Origin: Owenia fusiformis
Taxonomy: Eukaryota; Annelida; Polychaeta; Sabellida; Oweniidae
Reading direction: 5' to 3'
DNA length: 64,000 nucleotides
Assembly: GCA_903813345.2 (NCBI GenBank)
Contig: CAIIXF020000006.1
Coordinates: 20,343,936 to 20,407,935 of the forward strand
Shown: one piece after another, positions 53,201 through 55,819 of the stretch
How the letters are laid out: each line of letters starts with the position of its first letter
Numbering within the stretch: position 1 is the first letter of the stretch
Notes under the pieces: generated by a model
What the model saw: the letters and a program-made list of their open reading frames with translations, nothing else
Database searches by the model: none
What the model was told of the DNA's origin: nothing
Made by a program: the position numbers and the translations under genes

Positions 53201-53446
53201 GGCATCATCCGATGTCTTAGTTACGCTACCCCAGTAAAGGAAGTGGTCATTGTTGACGATACGACCACCAAAGTCCGTTTGACTGAGCACGGAGATATGG
53301 TCTGTATAATATGAATCAGCATGTGGGCTCATGAACCTGTTACACAGGCATGATTTCCCGACTCCCTGAACTCCTTTGTTGCCCTCTGTACCCGATAATC
53401 CAACAATGCTCACGTTGAACACTTTCGATTCTAACTTTTTCGCCAT
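5049..53446 (-). CDS. ARHGAP35-like: p190RhoGAP orthologue (ARHGAP35/ARHGAP5 family), 27 coding exons, whole gene span
   Basis: A Rho-family GTPase-activating protein that switches off RhoA-type GTPases at membranes and the actin cytoskeleton. Residue numbers come from the joined exons. The GTPase fold is at 1-265, with a P-loop Lys31-Ser32. FF repeats span about 270-580, two pseudoGTPase segments about 590-930, and a long variable region 930-1490 with a 12-residue polyQ near 1255. A lysine/glutamate-rich stretch covers 1500-1580 and RhoGAP about 1585-1765, with arginine finger Arg1611 in GLYRVPGN. The 27 exons sum to 5313 nt, exactly 1770 codons plus stop, and every junction phase fits. Vertebrate p190 proteins are about 1500 residues, so the middle is expanded. 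The vertebrate proline-rich tail after RhoGAP is absent here. The start is the ATG with an in-frame TAG three codons upstream. UTR exons and the poly(A) site were not identified. Three plus-strand genes sit in its introns. Confidence 0.95.
5239..5498 (-). other. Host intron 26/27, unique sequence
   Basis: A short intron between the last two RhoGAP exons. No repeats or genes seen. Confidence 0.7.
5499..5604 (-). CDS. p190RhoGAP coding exon 26 (RhoGAP domain)
   Basis: Residues 1673-1708. The acceptor is CGCCAG/GTATCC and the donor CATAA/GTAAGT. It encodes LLALRGVLKKLPDVNREVLR and YVITHIHK, the helix before the NLAICFWPTL block. Confidence 0.95.
5677..7812. repeat. 37 bp minisatellite, about 57 copies
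   Basis: The unit starts ACAATGCCTCACCAAACACA and continues TTATGATGCAGGCAAGG. Variants are interspersed: ATAGTACCTC, a GTGGGC form, and a composite form with AACACCAATATGCC near 6720-7130. It lies in host intron 25/26, starting about 75 bp upstream of exon 26 in transcript terms. Confidence 0.95.
7813..8903 (-). other. Rest of host intron 25/26, with a small hairpin
   Basis: AT-rich with no gene. Positions 8370-8416 form a hairpin (CGAGTTCAATGCATTT against AAATGGATTGAACTCG). Nothing else is recognised. Confidence 0.6.
8904..9035 (-). CDS. p190RhoGAP coding exon 25 (RhoGAP domain)
   Basis: Residues 1629-1673. The acceptor is CTTTCAG/ATCCTA and the donor GCAG/GTGAGT. FATALKTFFSDLHEPLVPSA is the conserved RhoGAP block (vertebrate MKSFFSELPDPLVP). 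Confidence 0.96.
9036..9505 (-). other. Host intron 24/25
   Basis: AT-rich intron of 470 bp with no feature recognised. Confidence 0.6.
9506..9583 (-). CDS. p190RhoGAP coding exon 24 (RhoGAP arginine finger)
   Basis: Residues 1603-1629. The acceptor is CTTCTAG/GAATTA and the donor GAAG/GTAAGG. GITMEGLYRVPGNRAQVELL contains the catalytic arginine finger (Arg1611), so GAP activity should be intact. Confidence 0.96.
10001..10243. mobile_element. MITE with 9 bp target duplication GGCTGATAT
   Basis: The inverted ends are AAGAGGAGGGAAAACCCCA and TGGGGTTTCTCCCCCTCTT. GGCTGATAT lies directly on both sides (9992-10000, 10244-10252). A 9 bp duplication is typical of Mutator-like elements. A partial copy, matching the right half in reverse, lies at 27467-27540. 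Confidence 0.75.
10253..11383 (-). other. Intronic spacer upstream of the nested UGT, first part
   Basis: AT-rich, with no gene or clear repeat recognised. Part of host intron 23/24. Confidence 0.5.
11392..11544. mobile_element. hAT-like MITE with perfect 8 bp target duplication
   Basis: The ends are CAGTGTAGGCC and GGCCTACACTG. The inner TIR continues imperfectly (GGGGCTGGTC against GACCAGC), with a second inner pair ACGGACCAGTTG and CAACTGGTCCGT. TTGTTTAC is duplicated exactly at 11384-11391 and 11545-11552. CAG-type ends with an 8 bp duplication are the hAT hallmark. Confidence 0.88.
11553..12431 (-). other. Region directly upstream of the UGT
   Basis: No coding similarity. It should hold the UGT promoter or a 5' UTR exon, but no core promoter element can be singled out in this AT-rich sequence. 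Confidence 0.45.
12432..14418 (+). CDS. UDP-glucuronosyltransferase-like gene (UGT, GT1 family), two coding exons
   Basis: Transfers a sugar from a UDP-sugar to small lipophilic acceptors in the ER lumen. The exons are 12432-12611 and 13012-14418, joined CATCAG/GTTAGT to TTTTTAG/GTGGGC in frame. The product is 528 residues, normal for animal UGTs. It has an N-terminal hydrophobic signal and His43 in APAGSSHLSYF, the likely catalytic base. The donor-sugar signature runs from WLPQNDLL through FITHCGNNGQIEALHHGIP to MPFFGDQ at about 350-395. A C-terminal membrane anchor is followed by a KxKxx retrieval signal (KPKSD). A splice-acceptor-like TTATTACAG ends at 12466, so the true start may lie in an upstream exon and exon 1 may begin at 12467. 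AATAAA lies at 14714-14719. The gene lies antisense in the host intron 23/24. Which sugar and acceptor it uses cannot be told. Confidence 0.93.
15025..15193 (-). CDS. p190RhoGAP coding exon 23 (polybasic helix and start of RhoGAP domain)
   Basis: Residues 1547-1603. The acceptor is CTTCAG/GAGAGG and the donor GAAG/GTTAGT. A Lys-rich helix is followed by NLIPLFLEKCIHYIESEG, the start of RhoGAP (vertebrate IPIFIERCIEYIEATG). Confidence 0.95.
15691..15849 (-). CDS. p190RhoGAP coding exon 22 (charged helical stretch)
   Basis: Residues 1494-1546. The acceptor is CTCCAG/TATCCC and the donor GAAGAG/GTGAGG. It encodes YPFSDEEVCDLGEGDPGYWK, then a Lys/Arg/Glu-rich helix. It lies where vertebrates have the polybasic region that binds acidic phospholipid. 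Confidence 0.9.
15966..16479. mobile_element. MITE-like element with CAGATGCGAGTAG inverted ends
   Basis: CAGATGCGAGTAG at 15966 is inverted as CTACTCGCATCTG at 16467-16479. Inside, a segment of about 60 bp (TTTAGAAATGTGGTTTTGAA) is duplicated at about 16055 and 16142. The right end is shared with bases 55-92 of the window. No clear target duplication. Confidence 0.65.
16773..16849 (-). CDS. p190RhoGAP coding exon 21 (short linker exon)
   Basis: Residues 1468-1493. The acceptor is ATTTTCAG/GCAAAT and the donor GCTAGG/GTGTGT. It encodes SKSFQGSIEDDPYEPVMTG and GAPGAPAR. It is too short to stand alone, but its phases fit both neighbours. Confidence 0.85.
16850..18530 (-). other. First repeat-poor part of host intron 20/21
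   Basis: AT-rich with no gene. A short phrase GATAAACCATGACATCTCA near 18370 recurs at 27201 and, inverted, near 58395, so a low-copy dispersed repeat is present. Confidence 0.5.
18533..18830. mobile_element. MITE-like inverted repeat
   Basis: The arms at 18533-18605 and 18755-18830 are inverted copies (CAGTAAAACCTAAAAAATA against TATTTTTAGGTTTTACCTA; AAAGACCATTGTGCAAT against ATTGCACAATGGTCTTT). There is no coding capacity and the target duplication is unclear. Confidence 0.7.
18994..19500. repeat. 51 bp minisatellite, about 9 copies
   Basis: The unit begins AATGTGAGAAATGGGCTAAA and continues AGCTGAAAGTGAGCC, then a GTTATTTGGAG end. The period is divisible by three, so frames stay open on both strands (GLKAESEPKSYLENVRN in tandem on plus). 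I see no splice or start context to support a protein. Confidence 0.9.
19860..20947 (+). mobile_element. Degenerate mariner element with ~200 bp inverted repeats
   Basis: The ends CGAGGGGTGATCAATAAGTA and TTATTGATCGCCCCTCG are mariner TIRs, flanked by TA (19858-59, 20948-49). The inverted arms extend about 200 bp inward. Between 20240 and 20385 the plus strand encodes LLHIDNAPAHRSQNVQK and then FCPDLL, a relic of the transposase catalytic region with its Asp. There is no complete frame, so the copy is dead. Confidence 0.88.
20240..20390 (+). pseudogene. Mariner transposase remnant
   Basis: HIDNAPAHRSQ matches the conserved mariner segment around the second catalytic aspartate. ANAPFCPDLLTCD corresponds to the PYSPDLAPCD block. 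The frame is broken upstream and a stop follows after TCD. Confidence 0.8.
21352..22473 (+). CDS. Nucleoredoxin/tryparedoxin-like thioredoxin-fold protein, three coding exons
   Basis: A small thiol-disulfide oxidoreductase. The exons are 21352-21454, 21790-21995 and 22330-22473. The junctions (GTAG/GTAAGT to TATAG/GCCTG; TTAAG/GTTAGT to TTCTAG/GGGGAA) keep the frame. The product is 150 residues, about one thioredoxin domain. It starts MPKTLAQLIND. The redox centre WCPPC (Cys43, Cys46) sits in FSAHWCPPCRGFTP, typical of nucleoredoxin and tryparedoxin. SSDRDEKSFKDYFGEMPWLA is the family hallmark after the central strand, and Pro116 in RGIPSLIII is the cis-proline. The ATG lies 6 bp after an AG acceptor (exon edge 21346), so a non-coding upstream exon is likely. 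AATAAA is at 22799-22804. There is no signal peptide, so it is probably cytosolic or nuclear. It lies antisense in host intron 20/21. Confidence 0.93.
23296..24111. repeat. 57/51 bp minisatellite with higher-order structure
   Basis: The unit starts GCGTATGTTTAAGAGAAGAG, followed by CACACCTAAATGTAAAAGTG and CCCAGACTTTTACTACA. Forms of 51 bp lacking one AGAAGA alternate with 57 bp forms, and the AAAAG/AGAAG variants co-vary with TTTTACTACA/TTTAACTACA. There are about 15 units. It ends about 10 bp from the exon 20 donor. Confidence 0.93.
24123..24296 (-). CDS. p190RhoGAP coding exon 20 (basic linker)
   Basis: Residues 1410-1468. The acceptor TTTTAG/TTTGCAG was chosen over an internal AG seven bases on, because only it keeps the frame open. 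It encodes NSPSEGSEGTGDELATG, a lysine-rich KKRRSLKMKKKK and SDSDYLISPM. The donor ATGA/GTAAGT lies about 10 bp from the edge of a minisatellite array. Confidence 0.8.
24573..24803 (-). CDS. p190RhoGAP coding exon 19 (DSDSEFSSLER block)
   Basis: Residues 1333-1410. The acceptor is TTATAG/GTGGAA. It encodes GGTDSDSEFSSLERKP, matching the vertebrate GSDSEMDTSSLERGRK block, then a His/Lys-rich stretch and YDSGISSTISGTYG. The donor was set at AAAT/GTAAGA; an alternative AGGA/GTAAAT seven nucleotides upstream cannot be excluded. Confidence 0.85.
25177..25288 (-). CDS. p190RhoGAP coding exon 18 (second tyrosine motif)
   Basis: Residues 1296-1333. The acceptor is TTTTCAG/GATGCA and the donor CAAAG/GTAACT. 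DAVQPQENDYALVQDALPAG places Tyr1305 where vertebrate p190A has the NIYSVP tyrosine motif. KLHRIKSTFRK follows. Confidence 0.92.
26069..26467. repeat. Internal ~160 bp direct repeat inside each arm of the composite
   Basis: 26069-26227 and 26308-26467 are about 85% alike (AGACGAAATGGCAGCCATCT, TGGAAAGAGGAGCATTAG, ATCTGCAATAAAATAACTGG). The offset is 239-240 bp. The pair is present again, inverted, in the right arm near 32010-32430. The 199-codon open frame at 25935-26534 spans both copies. Confidence 0.85.
28341..28830 (-). pseudogene. Non-LTR retrotransposon (LINE) reverse transcriptase fragment
   Basis: On the minus strand, LKLFDQLIKPICLYGSDIWG is the conserved segment near the end of LINE reverse transcriptases. 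Further upstream, about 28760-28800, AGVPHGSIL-stop-PILFF is the remnant of the GVPQGSILGPLLF motif. Frames are broken and the 5' and 3' parts are missing. Confidence 0.8.
28838..28965. repeat. Short inverted repeat
   Basis: AATGTAGTATATGGTAT at about 28838 pairs with ATACCCTATACTACATT near 28938-28955. It is probably a small MITE or a hairpin. Confidence 0.5.
29030..29640. repeat. Degenerate repeats with AAATGGC(T/C)GCCATTTT motifs
   Basis: Repeated phrases include TTTCAAAATGGCTGCCATTT, GACAACGGAGCACTGCTC and AGAAGACATTTTTCAAGAGG; 29395-29460 and 29466-29530 are a near-exact pair. It resembles the interior of the 47433-48554 element family. No coding content. Confidence 0.7.
29740..31321. 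repeat. 791 bp tandem duplication with internal fold-back
   Basis: Copies 29740-30530 and 30531-31321 differ at only a handful of bases. Each has an inverted repeat (TTATGTCACTATCGTGGCAT and its inverse; copy 1 about 30322-30433, copy 2 about 31113-31225). The near identity implies a recent event. A segment from the second copy (ATAACATACCTATGATGATG, 31234) is inverted again at 31459-31482. Confidence 0.92.
32779..32892 (+). other. Short spacer between the TTAA element and the TRIM-like gene
   Basis: A 114 bp AT-rich stretch holds the TRIM-like 5' leader. Any promoter must be here or inside the neighbouring right inverted arm (inference). Confidence 0.5.
32893..34776 (+). CDS. Intronless RING/B-box/coiled-coil/NHL protein (TRIM-like, putative E3 ligase)
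   Basis: A probable ubiquitin E3 ligase of TRIM architecture, 627 residues in one exon. The start at AAAATGG (MATTVEEHV) was preferred to an in-frame ATG 16 codons upstream, because the RING begins directly after it. RING: Cys15, Cys18, Cys30, His32, Cys35, Cys38, then CPEC, about 15-57. Two B-boxes follow: CTLCKEK...CKQCQDYH (about 95-140) and YCETHKTNPIEIYC...CATC (about 160-200). A helical segment runs to about 320. The C-terminal half is a beta-propeller with NHL-like repeats (GGIAVNTHGELIVCD, PLGLCIDRADNIIVADYLNN, NAVAMDNEGQVLVGDE). No filamin domain is seen, unlike TRIM2/3/71. AATAAA is at 34944-34949. Related intronless genes are expanded in several marine invertebrates. It lies antisense in host intron 17/18, about 115 bp outside the end of the 7.1 kb inverted-repeat element. 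Confidence 0.92.
   Translation: MATTVEEHVKETLKCKVCYETLTDPRTLPCMHTYCCKCLDKLEKKKQGKKLSLGCPECRRVHIIPEGEVTKFQVNYTTNTLVDMLQSMDVSDKPECTLCKEKHQKDIDAISKCIQCNKQFCKQCQDYHDMFFQGHAVIDLTCDEAQDINSSLSAVKQYTVYCETHKTNPIEIYCKVDSQAVCATCYVIKHSGHECVDIHQAAADNVEQIDELFKKGEKIIDSYVQSIQSTQTKKDKMENEADNVTHELNNDMNIAIQAIRNHYSKNIKLVAEKKATCTKQAIAHLEQLNIQKVTTESAMSQLRTLKQHGHDAQLANMAQDIATKSKEWDVPKNTGFDYNIAFRLHQGKVVEDRIMLGGVDIEIMKIPVVLKSIKLTKPIVVERTNKAQSAVWDIAVTNNNNVVTTGYQSAANTYNKDMSDKDKIDGRFTNVAAKDDEIYLTNNTKTISIYNQDGIHSRDLTIPSLQQCGGIAVNTHGELIVCDIATRAIHHLDSTTGKIMTKSKQFSNPHYVAVNSKDVVIVSDNSAHCVVGMTREGNELFKYGTLDGGQNQLNNPLGLCIDRADNIIVADYLNNRIHLLTPEGKFIQYLLTESDGLWWPNAVAMDNEGQVLVGDEFGCIWCVKYTE
35140..35340 (-). CDS. p190RhoGAP coding exon 17 (polyQ tract and DYAQV tyrosine motif)
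   Basis: Residues 1229-1295. The acceptor is ATTTCAG/CCATTA and the donor GTCAGG/GTAAGG. A run of 12 glutamines follows QQHH, encoded by mixed CAA and CAG codons. The exon ends HVEIGDYAQVR, where Tyr1291 aligns with the vertebrate tyrosine motif DYAEP. Confidence 0.92.
35831..35979 (-). CDS. p190RhoGAP coding exon 16 (variable middle region)
   Basis: Residues 1179-1228. The acceptor is ACTCCAG/GTTGGA and the donor CCAAAG/GTACAT. It encodes GWNENQYDIIPSEQTDWTDK, then a Ser/Gln/Lys stretch ending KSKPAVKPK. This end resembles the PPVKPKPP-type segment of the vertebrate linker, but weakly. Confidence 0.85.
36241..36365. mobile_element. CAGTAAAACC-type MITE, short copy
   Basis: AATAAAACCTGTCTAATCC at the left and ACAGGTTTTATTGTA at the right are inverted. 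The interior has GTGTTCAAA repeats. Same family as the elements at 19842 and 63524. Confidence 0.7.
37470..37770. repeat. Palindromic element rich in ATCC/GGAT
   Basis: TTGGTGAATTCG near 37568 pairs with GCGAATTCACCAA near 37713. There are many AATTTATCC and GGATAAATT pairs. It looks like a MITE with nested inverted repeats. No boundary duplication established. Confidence 0.5.
38070..38150 (-). CDS. p190RhoGAP coding exon 15 (81 nt, possible cassette exon)
   Basis: Residues 1152-1179. The acceptor is TATTTAG/GTTGGAG and the donor CCTG/GTACAG. It encodes GWSDNDTLNRKLQKASTMPT and a Gly/Ala/Pro tail. The length is a multiple of three, with the same phase at both ends, so skipping would keep the frame. 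Its first residues (GWSDN) resemble those of exon 16 (GWNEN). Confidence 0.7.
39311..39535 (-). CDS. p190RhoGAP coding exon 14 (variable middle region)
   Basis: Residues 1077-1152. The acceptor is CTTACAG/AACAAT and the donor GCAAG/GTGATT. It is Ser/Glu/Lys-rich (SESDKKSDLSESDCSC), followed by YQFRKSNSMKLALRTSEEQ. No domain is recognised; the phase agrees with both neighbours. Confidence 0.85.
40229..40464 (-). CDS. p190RhoGAP coding exon 13 (variable middle region)
   Basis: Residues 998-1077. The acceptor is TTTCTAG/TCAAAG and the donor TGCAG/GTTTGT. The reading frame follows from the joins on either side. It encodes a low-complexity, tyrosine-containing segment (EPVYDQLQRYVQ, TFYDNTSPYG, NDAYSDV). 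No domain is recognised. Several YD/YS sites could be phosphorylation targets (inference). Confidence 0.85.
40600..41075. repeat. Tandem repeat family with TGACCTT/AAGGTCA half-sites
   Basis: Three to four units of about 130 bp (GATGATTTTGAAAAA, CAATTTGAAGCAAGTTGAAA, TTGACCTTGAGAAGGTCA, GAAGGTCAAAT). The same family lies at 61150-61400. It holds two perfect AGGTCA direct repeats spaced by four (40679-40694 and 40980-40995). Confidence 0.85.
41418..41619 (-). CDS. p190RhoGAP coding exon 12 (linker)
   Basis: Residues 931-998. The acceptor is GTTTCAG/CTGCCG and the donor AACAG/GTTGGT. YTPFFKEVWDNK matches vertebrate FHPFFKDVVEKK. An acidic stretch follows, with DPSDMYELG, then a proline-rich segment PPPALPKLPKR that could bind SH3 domains. 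Confidence 0.93.
42242..42420 (-). CDS. p190RhoGAP coding exon 11 (second pseudoGTPase segment)
   Basis: Residues 871-931. The acceptor is TTTCAG/GGCATTG and the donor CAACAAA/GTAGGA. TTTPTIPIQLLAVTESGG and ITEGNALADKLHARF match vertebrate IIPIQLVALTDG and LTEGEEIAQEIDGRF. Confidence 0.93.
42440..42660. repeat. Purine-rich degenerate repeat (GGTAAATGGGGA type)
   Basis: A 220 bp stretch of GTAAATGG and AGGGGTA variants. In host transcript sense it is a C/T-rich tract a short way upstream of the exon 11 acceptor. Confidence 0.6.
42952..43206 (-). CDS. p190RhoGAP coding exon 10 (second pseudoGTPase segment)
   Basis: Residues 786-871. The acceptor is TTTTCAG/AATTGT and the donor GTCAA/GTATGC. 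IVMCCMCGDNYNLETPLGPL and LVHGYILVYSSKRKASLA match the vertebrate blocks IVMCLMCGDPF and LVHGYIVFYSAKRKASLA. Confidence 0.95.
43817..43987 (-). CDS. p190RhoGAP coding exon 9 (between pseudoGTPase segments)
   Basis: Residues 729-786. The acceptor is TTTCTAG/GCTACA and the donor ATTAG/GTCTGT. It encodes RLQCPFIDIPSHL and a helical segment ending EAIEPDIR, which joins in frame to the next exon's IVMCCMCGD. Confidence 0.9.
44316..44696 (+). mobile_element. Small TTAA-flanked element with an acidic open frame
   Basis: The ends GGGACC and GTCCC are bordered by TTAA (44312-44315, 44697-44700), and outer similarity (CCTTAACCGTTAAGGGAC against CCTTTAATCCTTAAGGGAC in inverse) may extend the TIRs. After a good acceptor TTTCCAG near 44550 the plus strand encodes VTIPSDSEEDSDGAGFSDSS, then SELDSDDY and a stop at about 44658. 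An acidic N-terminal region is common in piggyBac transposases; that link is inference. Confidence 0.55.
44979..45180 (-). CDS. p190RhoGAP coding exon 8 (pseudoGTPase 1)
   Basis: Residues 661-729. The acceptor is GTTTCAG/GTTGTT and the donor GATAG/GTGAAT. CFCVYSNEETLSYVQESLEK matches vertebrate [30 protein letters not shown] is the following core beta strand. Confidence 0.93.
45372..45495 (-). CDS. p190RhoGAP coding exon 7 (pseudoGTPase 1)
   Basis: Residues 621-661. The acceptor is TTTACAG/TCCCAT and the donor CACG/GTGAGT. It contains YSLDYRPIDGDVNLPHNAF, matching vertebrate LSLRPIEGNVRLPVNSF. Confidence 0.93.
45905..46019 (-). CDS. p190RhoGAP coding exon 6 (start of first pseudoGTPase segment)
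   Basis: Residues 582-620. The acceptor is TTTTCAG/ACCACAG and the donor ATTAGG/GTAAAT. It encodes NQLNLNILGCDGLADELTNE, equivalent to vertebrate LVILGKDGLARELANEI. No GKS/T lies at the P-loop position, so this is a pseudoGTPase fold as in vertebrates. Confidence 0.9.
46250..46480. repeat. Purine-rich stretch
   Basis: GGGGGAAGATAAAAGGGATGG and similar A/G runs. In host transcript sense this is a pyrimidine-rich block upstream of exon 6. The 105-codon open frame here is low complexity and not credible. Confidence 0.5.
47433..48554. mobile_element. MITE-like element with ATCCCATCGAAC ends and internal ~140 bp repeats
   Basis: The ends are ATCCCATCGAAC and GTTCGATGGGAT. Inside are five units of 135-159 bp, with AAATGGCGGCCATTTT, ACCAAAAGTGTCATTAGACA and CAAAATCGCTCCACTACTTT. 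Near the right end are GAGTTATTGCCC and a GGAC microsatellite. The architecture is the same as 3475-3952. It fills part of the 3.8 kb host intron 5/6. Confidence 0.8.
48575..49815 (-). other. Rest of host intron 5/6
   Basis: AT-rich with no gene. A 75 bp direct duplication lies at about 48886-49000 (GAGAATTTTGTGCACTAAAA twice). Confidence 0.55.
49816..49968 (-). CDS. p190RhoGAP coding exon 5 (last FF repeat)
   Basis: Residues 531-582. The acceptor is ATTACAG/ATATAAG and the donor CATAG/GTGAGT. It encodes RYKILSRLENERKVMLLNHL, then a Cys-containing PFRDKCPFREYC segment that matches the end of the vertebrate FF region. Confidence 0.92.
50365..50658 (-). CDS. p190RhoGAP coding exon 4 (FF repeats)
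   Basis: Residues 433-531. The acceptor is TTTCAG/AATGAA and the donor CAAAG/GTAAAC. It includes VTPGKPLSEVQIF and FQELLLEHAELFAKL, closely matching the p190 FF segment (TPGKPW, FQELLLEYSELF). Confidence 0.95.
51004..51216 (-). CDS. p190RhoGAP coding exon 3 (FF region)
   Basis: Residues 362-433. The acceptor is CTTCAG/GAGCTG and the donor CACAGA/GTAAGT. It contains DPRIPFDLLDSNEAENIF, the counterpart of the vertebrate stretch around IPFDLMD between FF repeats. Confidence 0.93.
51841..52519 (-). CDS. p190RhoGAP coding exon 2 (end of GTPase domain, first FF region)
   Basis: Residues 136-362. The acceptor is TTGCAG/GTCTCG and the donor GACAG/GTAGGT. It opens GLEHDYNQVLMPDGKLSIDGF. KTKKPIVVVTTKHDEAND holds the G4-like base-recognition motif (TKHD) and IVETSAHENINV the G5-like motif. 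The second half is helical and charged, consistent with the first FF repeat. Confidence 0.95.
52798..52882. repeat. GGAC microsatellite with transposon-end-like tail
   Basis: ACAGACGGACAGACGGATGG is followed by GGTCGATCCCATAGGCTCAC. It resembles the right ends at 3890-3952 and 48480-48554 in layout, so it may be a further relic of that family, in host intron 1/2. Confidence 0.5.
53041..53446 (-). CDS. p190RhoGAP coding exon 1 (GTPase domain, P-loop)
   Basis: Residues 1-135. It begins MAKKLESKV and carries a GxxGxGKS P-loop (GVQGVGKSCL), then DFGGRIVNNDHFLYWG and EQTEFVDD, which match blocks conserved in p190 proteins. The donor is CTAG/GTAAGT after KNQL. The intact Gly-Lys-Ser argues for nucleotide binding, as in the vertebrate N-terminal domain. 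Confidence 0.95.
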
Positions 53447-55815
53447 TTTATACTATTTATAGTATATTTCCTGCAAATACTTTCTGTTATATTTTTTAAC
53501 AGCCCTTACTTGTTATATATCCAATGCAAACAGCCCTTTGCGCATTTAAATTGAACAGCCCTTCGTCTTTGGACTATATATCCATACATGTAGTGCTAGA
53601 TATCCAAACTTGAACTGTTATTTTATCCATACATGTTTGATGTATAACAACAATCCATCAGTCATAAACTAATCTTTAAAATATTTCTCCTCTTGTTCCA
53701 TGGTTGCTATGGTAACTGCTTATTATAAACAAGCGTGAAATAGGAAAAAATGAACTTCCATGTTCACAAGCGCGAATTTCAAAAATAAATTAAGAGCATC
53801 CTGATACATAGACAGACCTCATCCTATTTATAGCACATTTTGTCATCAGATCTAGTATATATTCTGAGAGGTGTGAAGAAATGTGGCTTTGTGGCCTTTA
53901 TGATCCATGTTTCTATTTCCTGGTTAGAGAATCATATAACTCCTGACACTGCATCAGGCATAGTGGCTGGTCAAATTGTTCTCATGTGTCAAATCTATAC
54001 AGCGTTTACAGCACCTGAAAGTAAAAACCAACATGGGTTTAAATTACCTGACCTTAGACTAATATTTACCATAAAACTGTACATTAATTGTTTTAATAAT
54101 ATTTTCACAGTCGATTCGCACGTCCAATAGTTATTTTTATGTAATCTATTAAAATAACATGCATCAAACGTGTTAACACATAATTAAAACAATATTTATT
54201 TTCAGCAATACTTCCCTTAAATTTAAATCTAACAAACATATATAAAACTGAAAACTCAAAATTCAGGGGCTTGGTGCAAGACTTCTTATGATGCCCAAAA
54301 ATTAAAAATTGAAATAAATCTGGGATTTTATCATTTTTATAATCAACTGATATCAAAATGATTTATTTCTTTCAAATATGGAACATATCTGATTTCAATA
54401 CATAATACATATATAGCAATGTTAAGTACAAAAAGACAAGCCTCTAATTAAACATTTGCTGTACATGTCAGCATATGATCTACATTTGTTCAAAGTCTCC
54501 AGTTGCAGTAGTATGTAACTGGGAATCTGATACCCAAACAATATTTTCCCAAAAATGAAATATCACAATAGGCAATGTTTAAACATGAAATTGCGGGAAA
54601 TAAGAGTAAAACTGGCAAGACTAGCTTATCCAAATATCTAGTTAATACTCTAAATTGTATAGATATGCATAAATAGATAATGTTCAATTTTAGGAAGAAA
54701 TGTTTCACACAATATACTTGACTGAGGGCTATTTTCAATACTGGTTTCAACCTCACCATAAATTAGCTCATCCTCTTAAAATAAAATGAGCTAAAAACAC
54801 AATTCTAACACACCTACATTTGTTTGTTGAACATCATTTCTAAATCGAAATAAGAATTCTAAAAAGCTGTGCAATAATGAAGTTCGTTCCATTATAGGGA
54901 GGGGGTAAATTATTGTATTGTTTCGTTAGCGAACAGTGTTGATCTATTTTATATTCCAGTGAAAGAAAAATCAAGAGGGGTTCAAACCATAATGAAATTA
55001 ACTTGATTTTTCCACGACTCTTAATAATCGGTCAGCATCCCTGAACAGTAGAGTATTGGAATACAAAGAAACAAAAACAATGTTCAGTACACTTATAGAA
55101 GTTAGACCTTATACTTGCTAAGCACATGTCTATAAGTAGGAGAACCTGCCAATACAATATCGCAGTGGTCATGGCTTACAACCAGATCATTAAAAGAATG
55201 GATACATCAAGAATTTAAACACATAGGCGCGAAGTTGAGAGTCAAAATTGCAAACAAATACAAGAAAATCAGCAATTTCATACATGATTTAGAGAGAAAT
55301 GATGTAGAAAAGCAAGAACAGAGTGAGATTTTAGTAAAGGCTCGCAGCAAATATCACCAGAAATATAGTGTGAGTTTCTAGTTCTCAACTTGTACATAGA
55401 GTAAGATAACAAGCTAATTTACTTTACCATTTAGGCTAAGAGAATGCTAGTCTCCCTATGTAATATGTCTACTTATAACTCAACAATACAATTTTCAAAT
55501 ACATTTTCTCCATTCTTCTTCAAAAGACTTCATTTAAACTTAAATTAAATATAAAACACTATATACCCTAGCTGCCAGGAAGCATTTTGTCTAATATTGG
55601 ACAAAATGGTAATAAAATACAATTTTAATAAACTTTTCCTCAGAATACCATTTGCATTCATTTGACTATGCTTCTTTAACGAGAGCTTTGTCTTAGTAGT
55701 TTATAACTCGACTCTGCATGCAGGGTACTTCAGAAAGATTTCTCCTAACCCACTCCTATCCAAGCTTCAGATAGACAGTAACAGGTCTTATTTTCATTGC
55801 TTCTCTGAAATGTAC
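53447..55815 (-). other. Upstream region of the host gene
   Basis: AT-rich with no coding similarity. A possible 3' splice site TTTGCAG/GAAATA, exon edge 53470, lies just before the start codon, suggesting an upstream 5' UTR exon. The promoter itself is not identified. Confidence 0.4.
53703..53716 (-). promoter_or_regulatory. Candidate RFX X-box upstream of the host start codon
   Basis: GTTGCTATGGTAAC is a 14 bp near-palindrome that fits the X-box pattern GTNRCC-N0-3-RGYAAC with one change. It lies 257 bp upstream of the p190 ATG. X-boxes bind RFX factors in ciliary and other genes. Similar palindromes also occur in repeats of this window, which lowers the weight. Confidence 0.35.
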
Positions 55816-55819
55816 CCTT

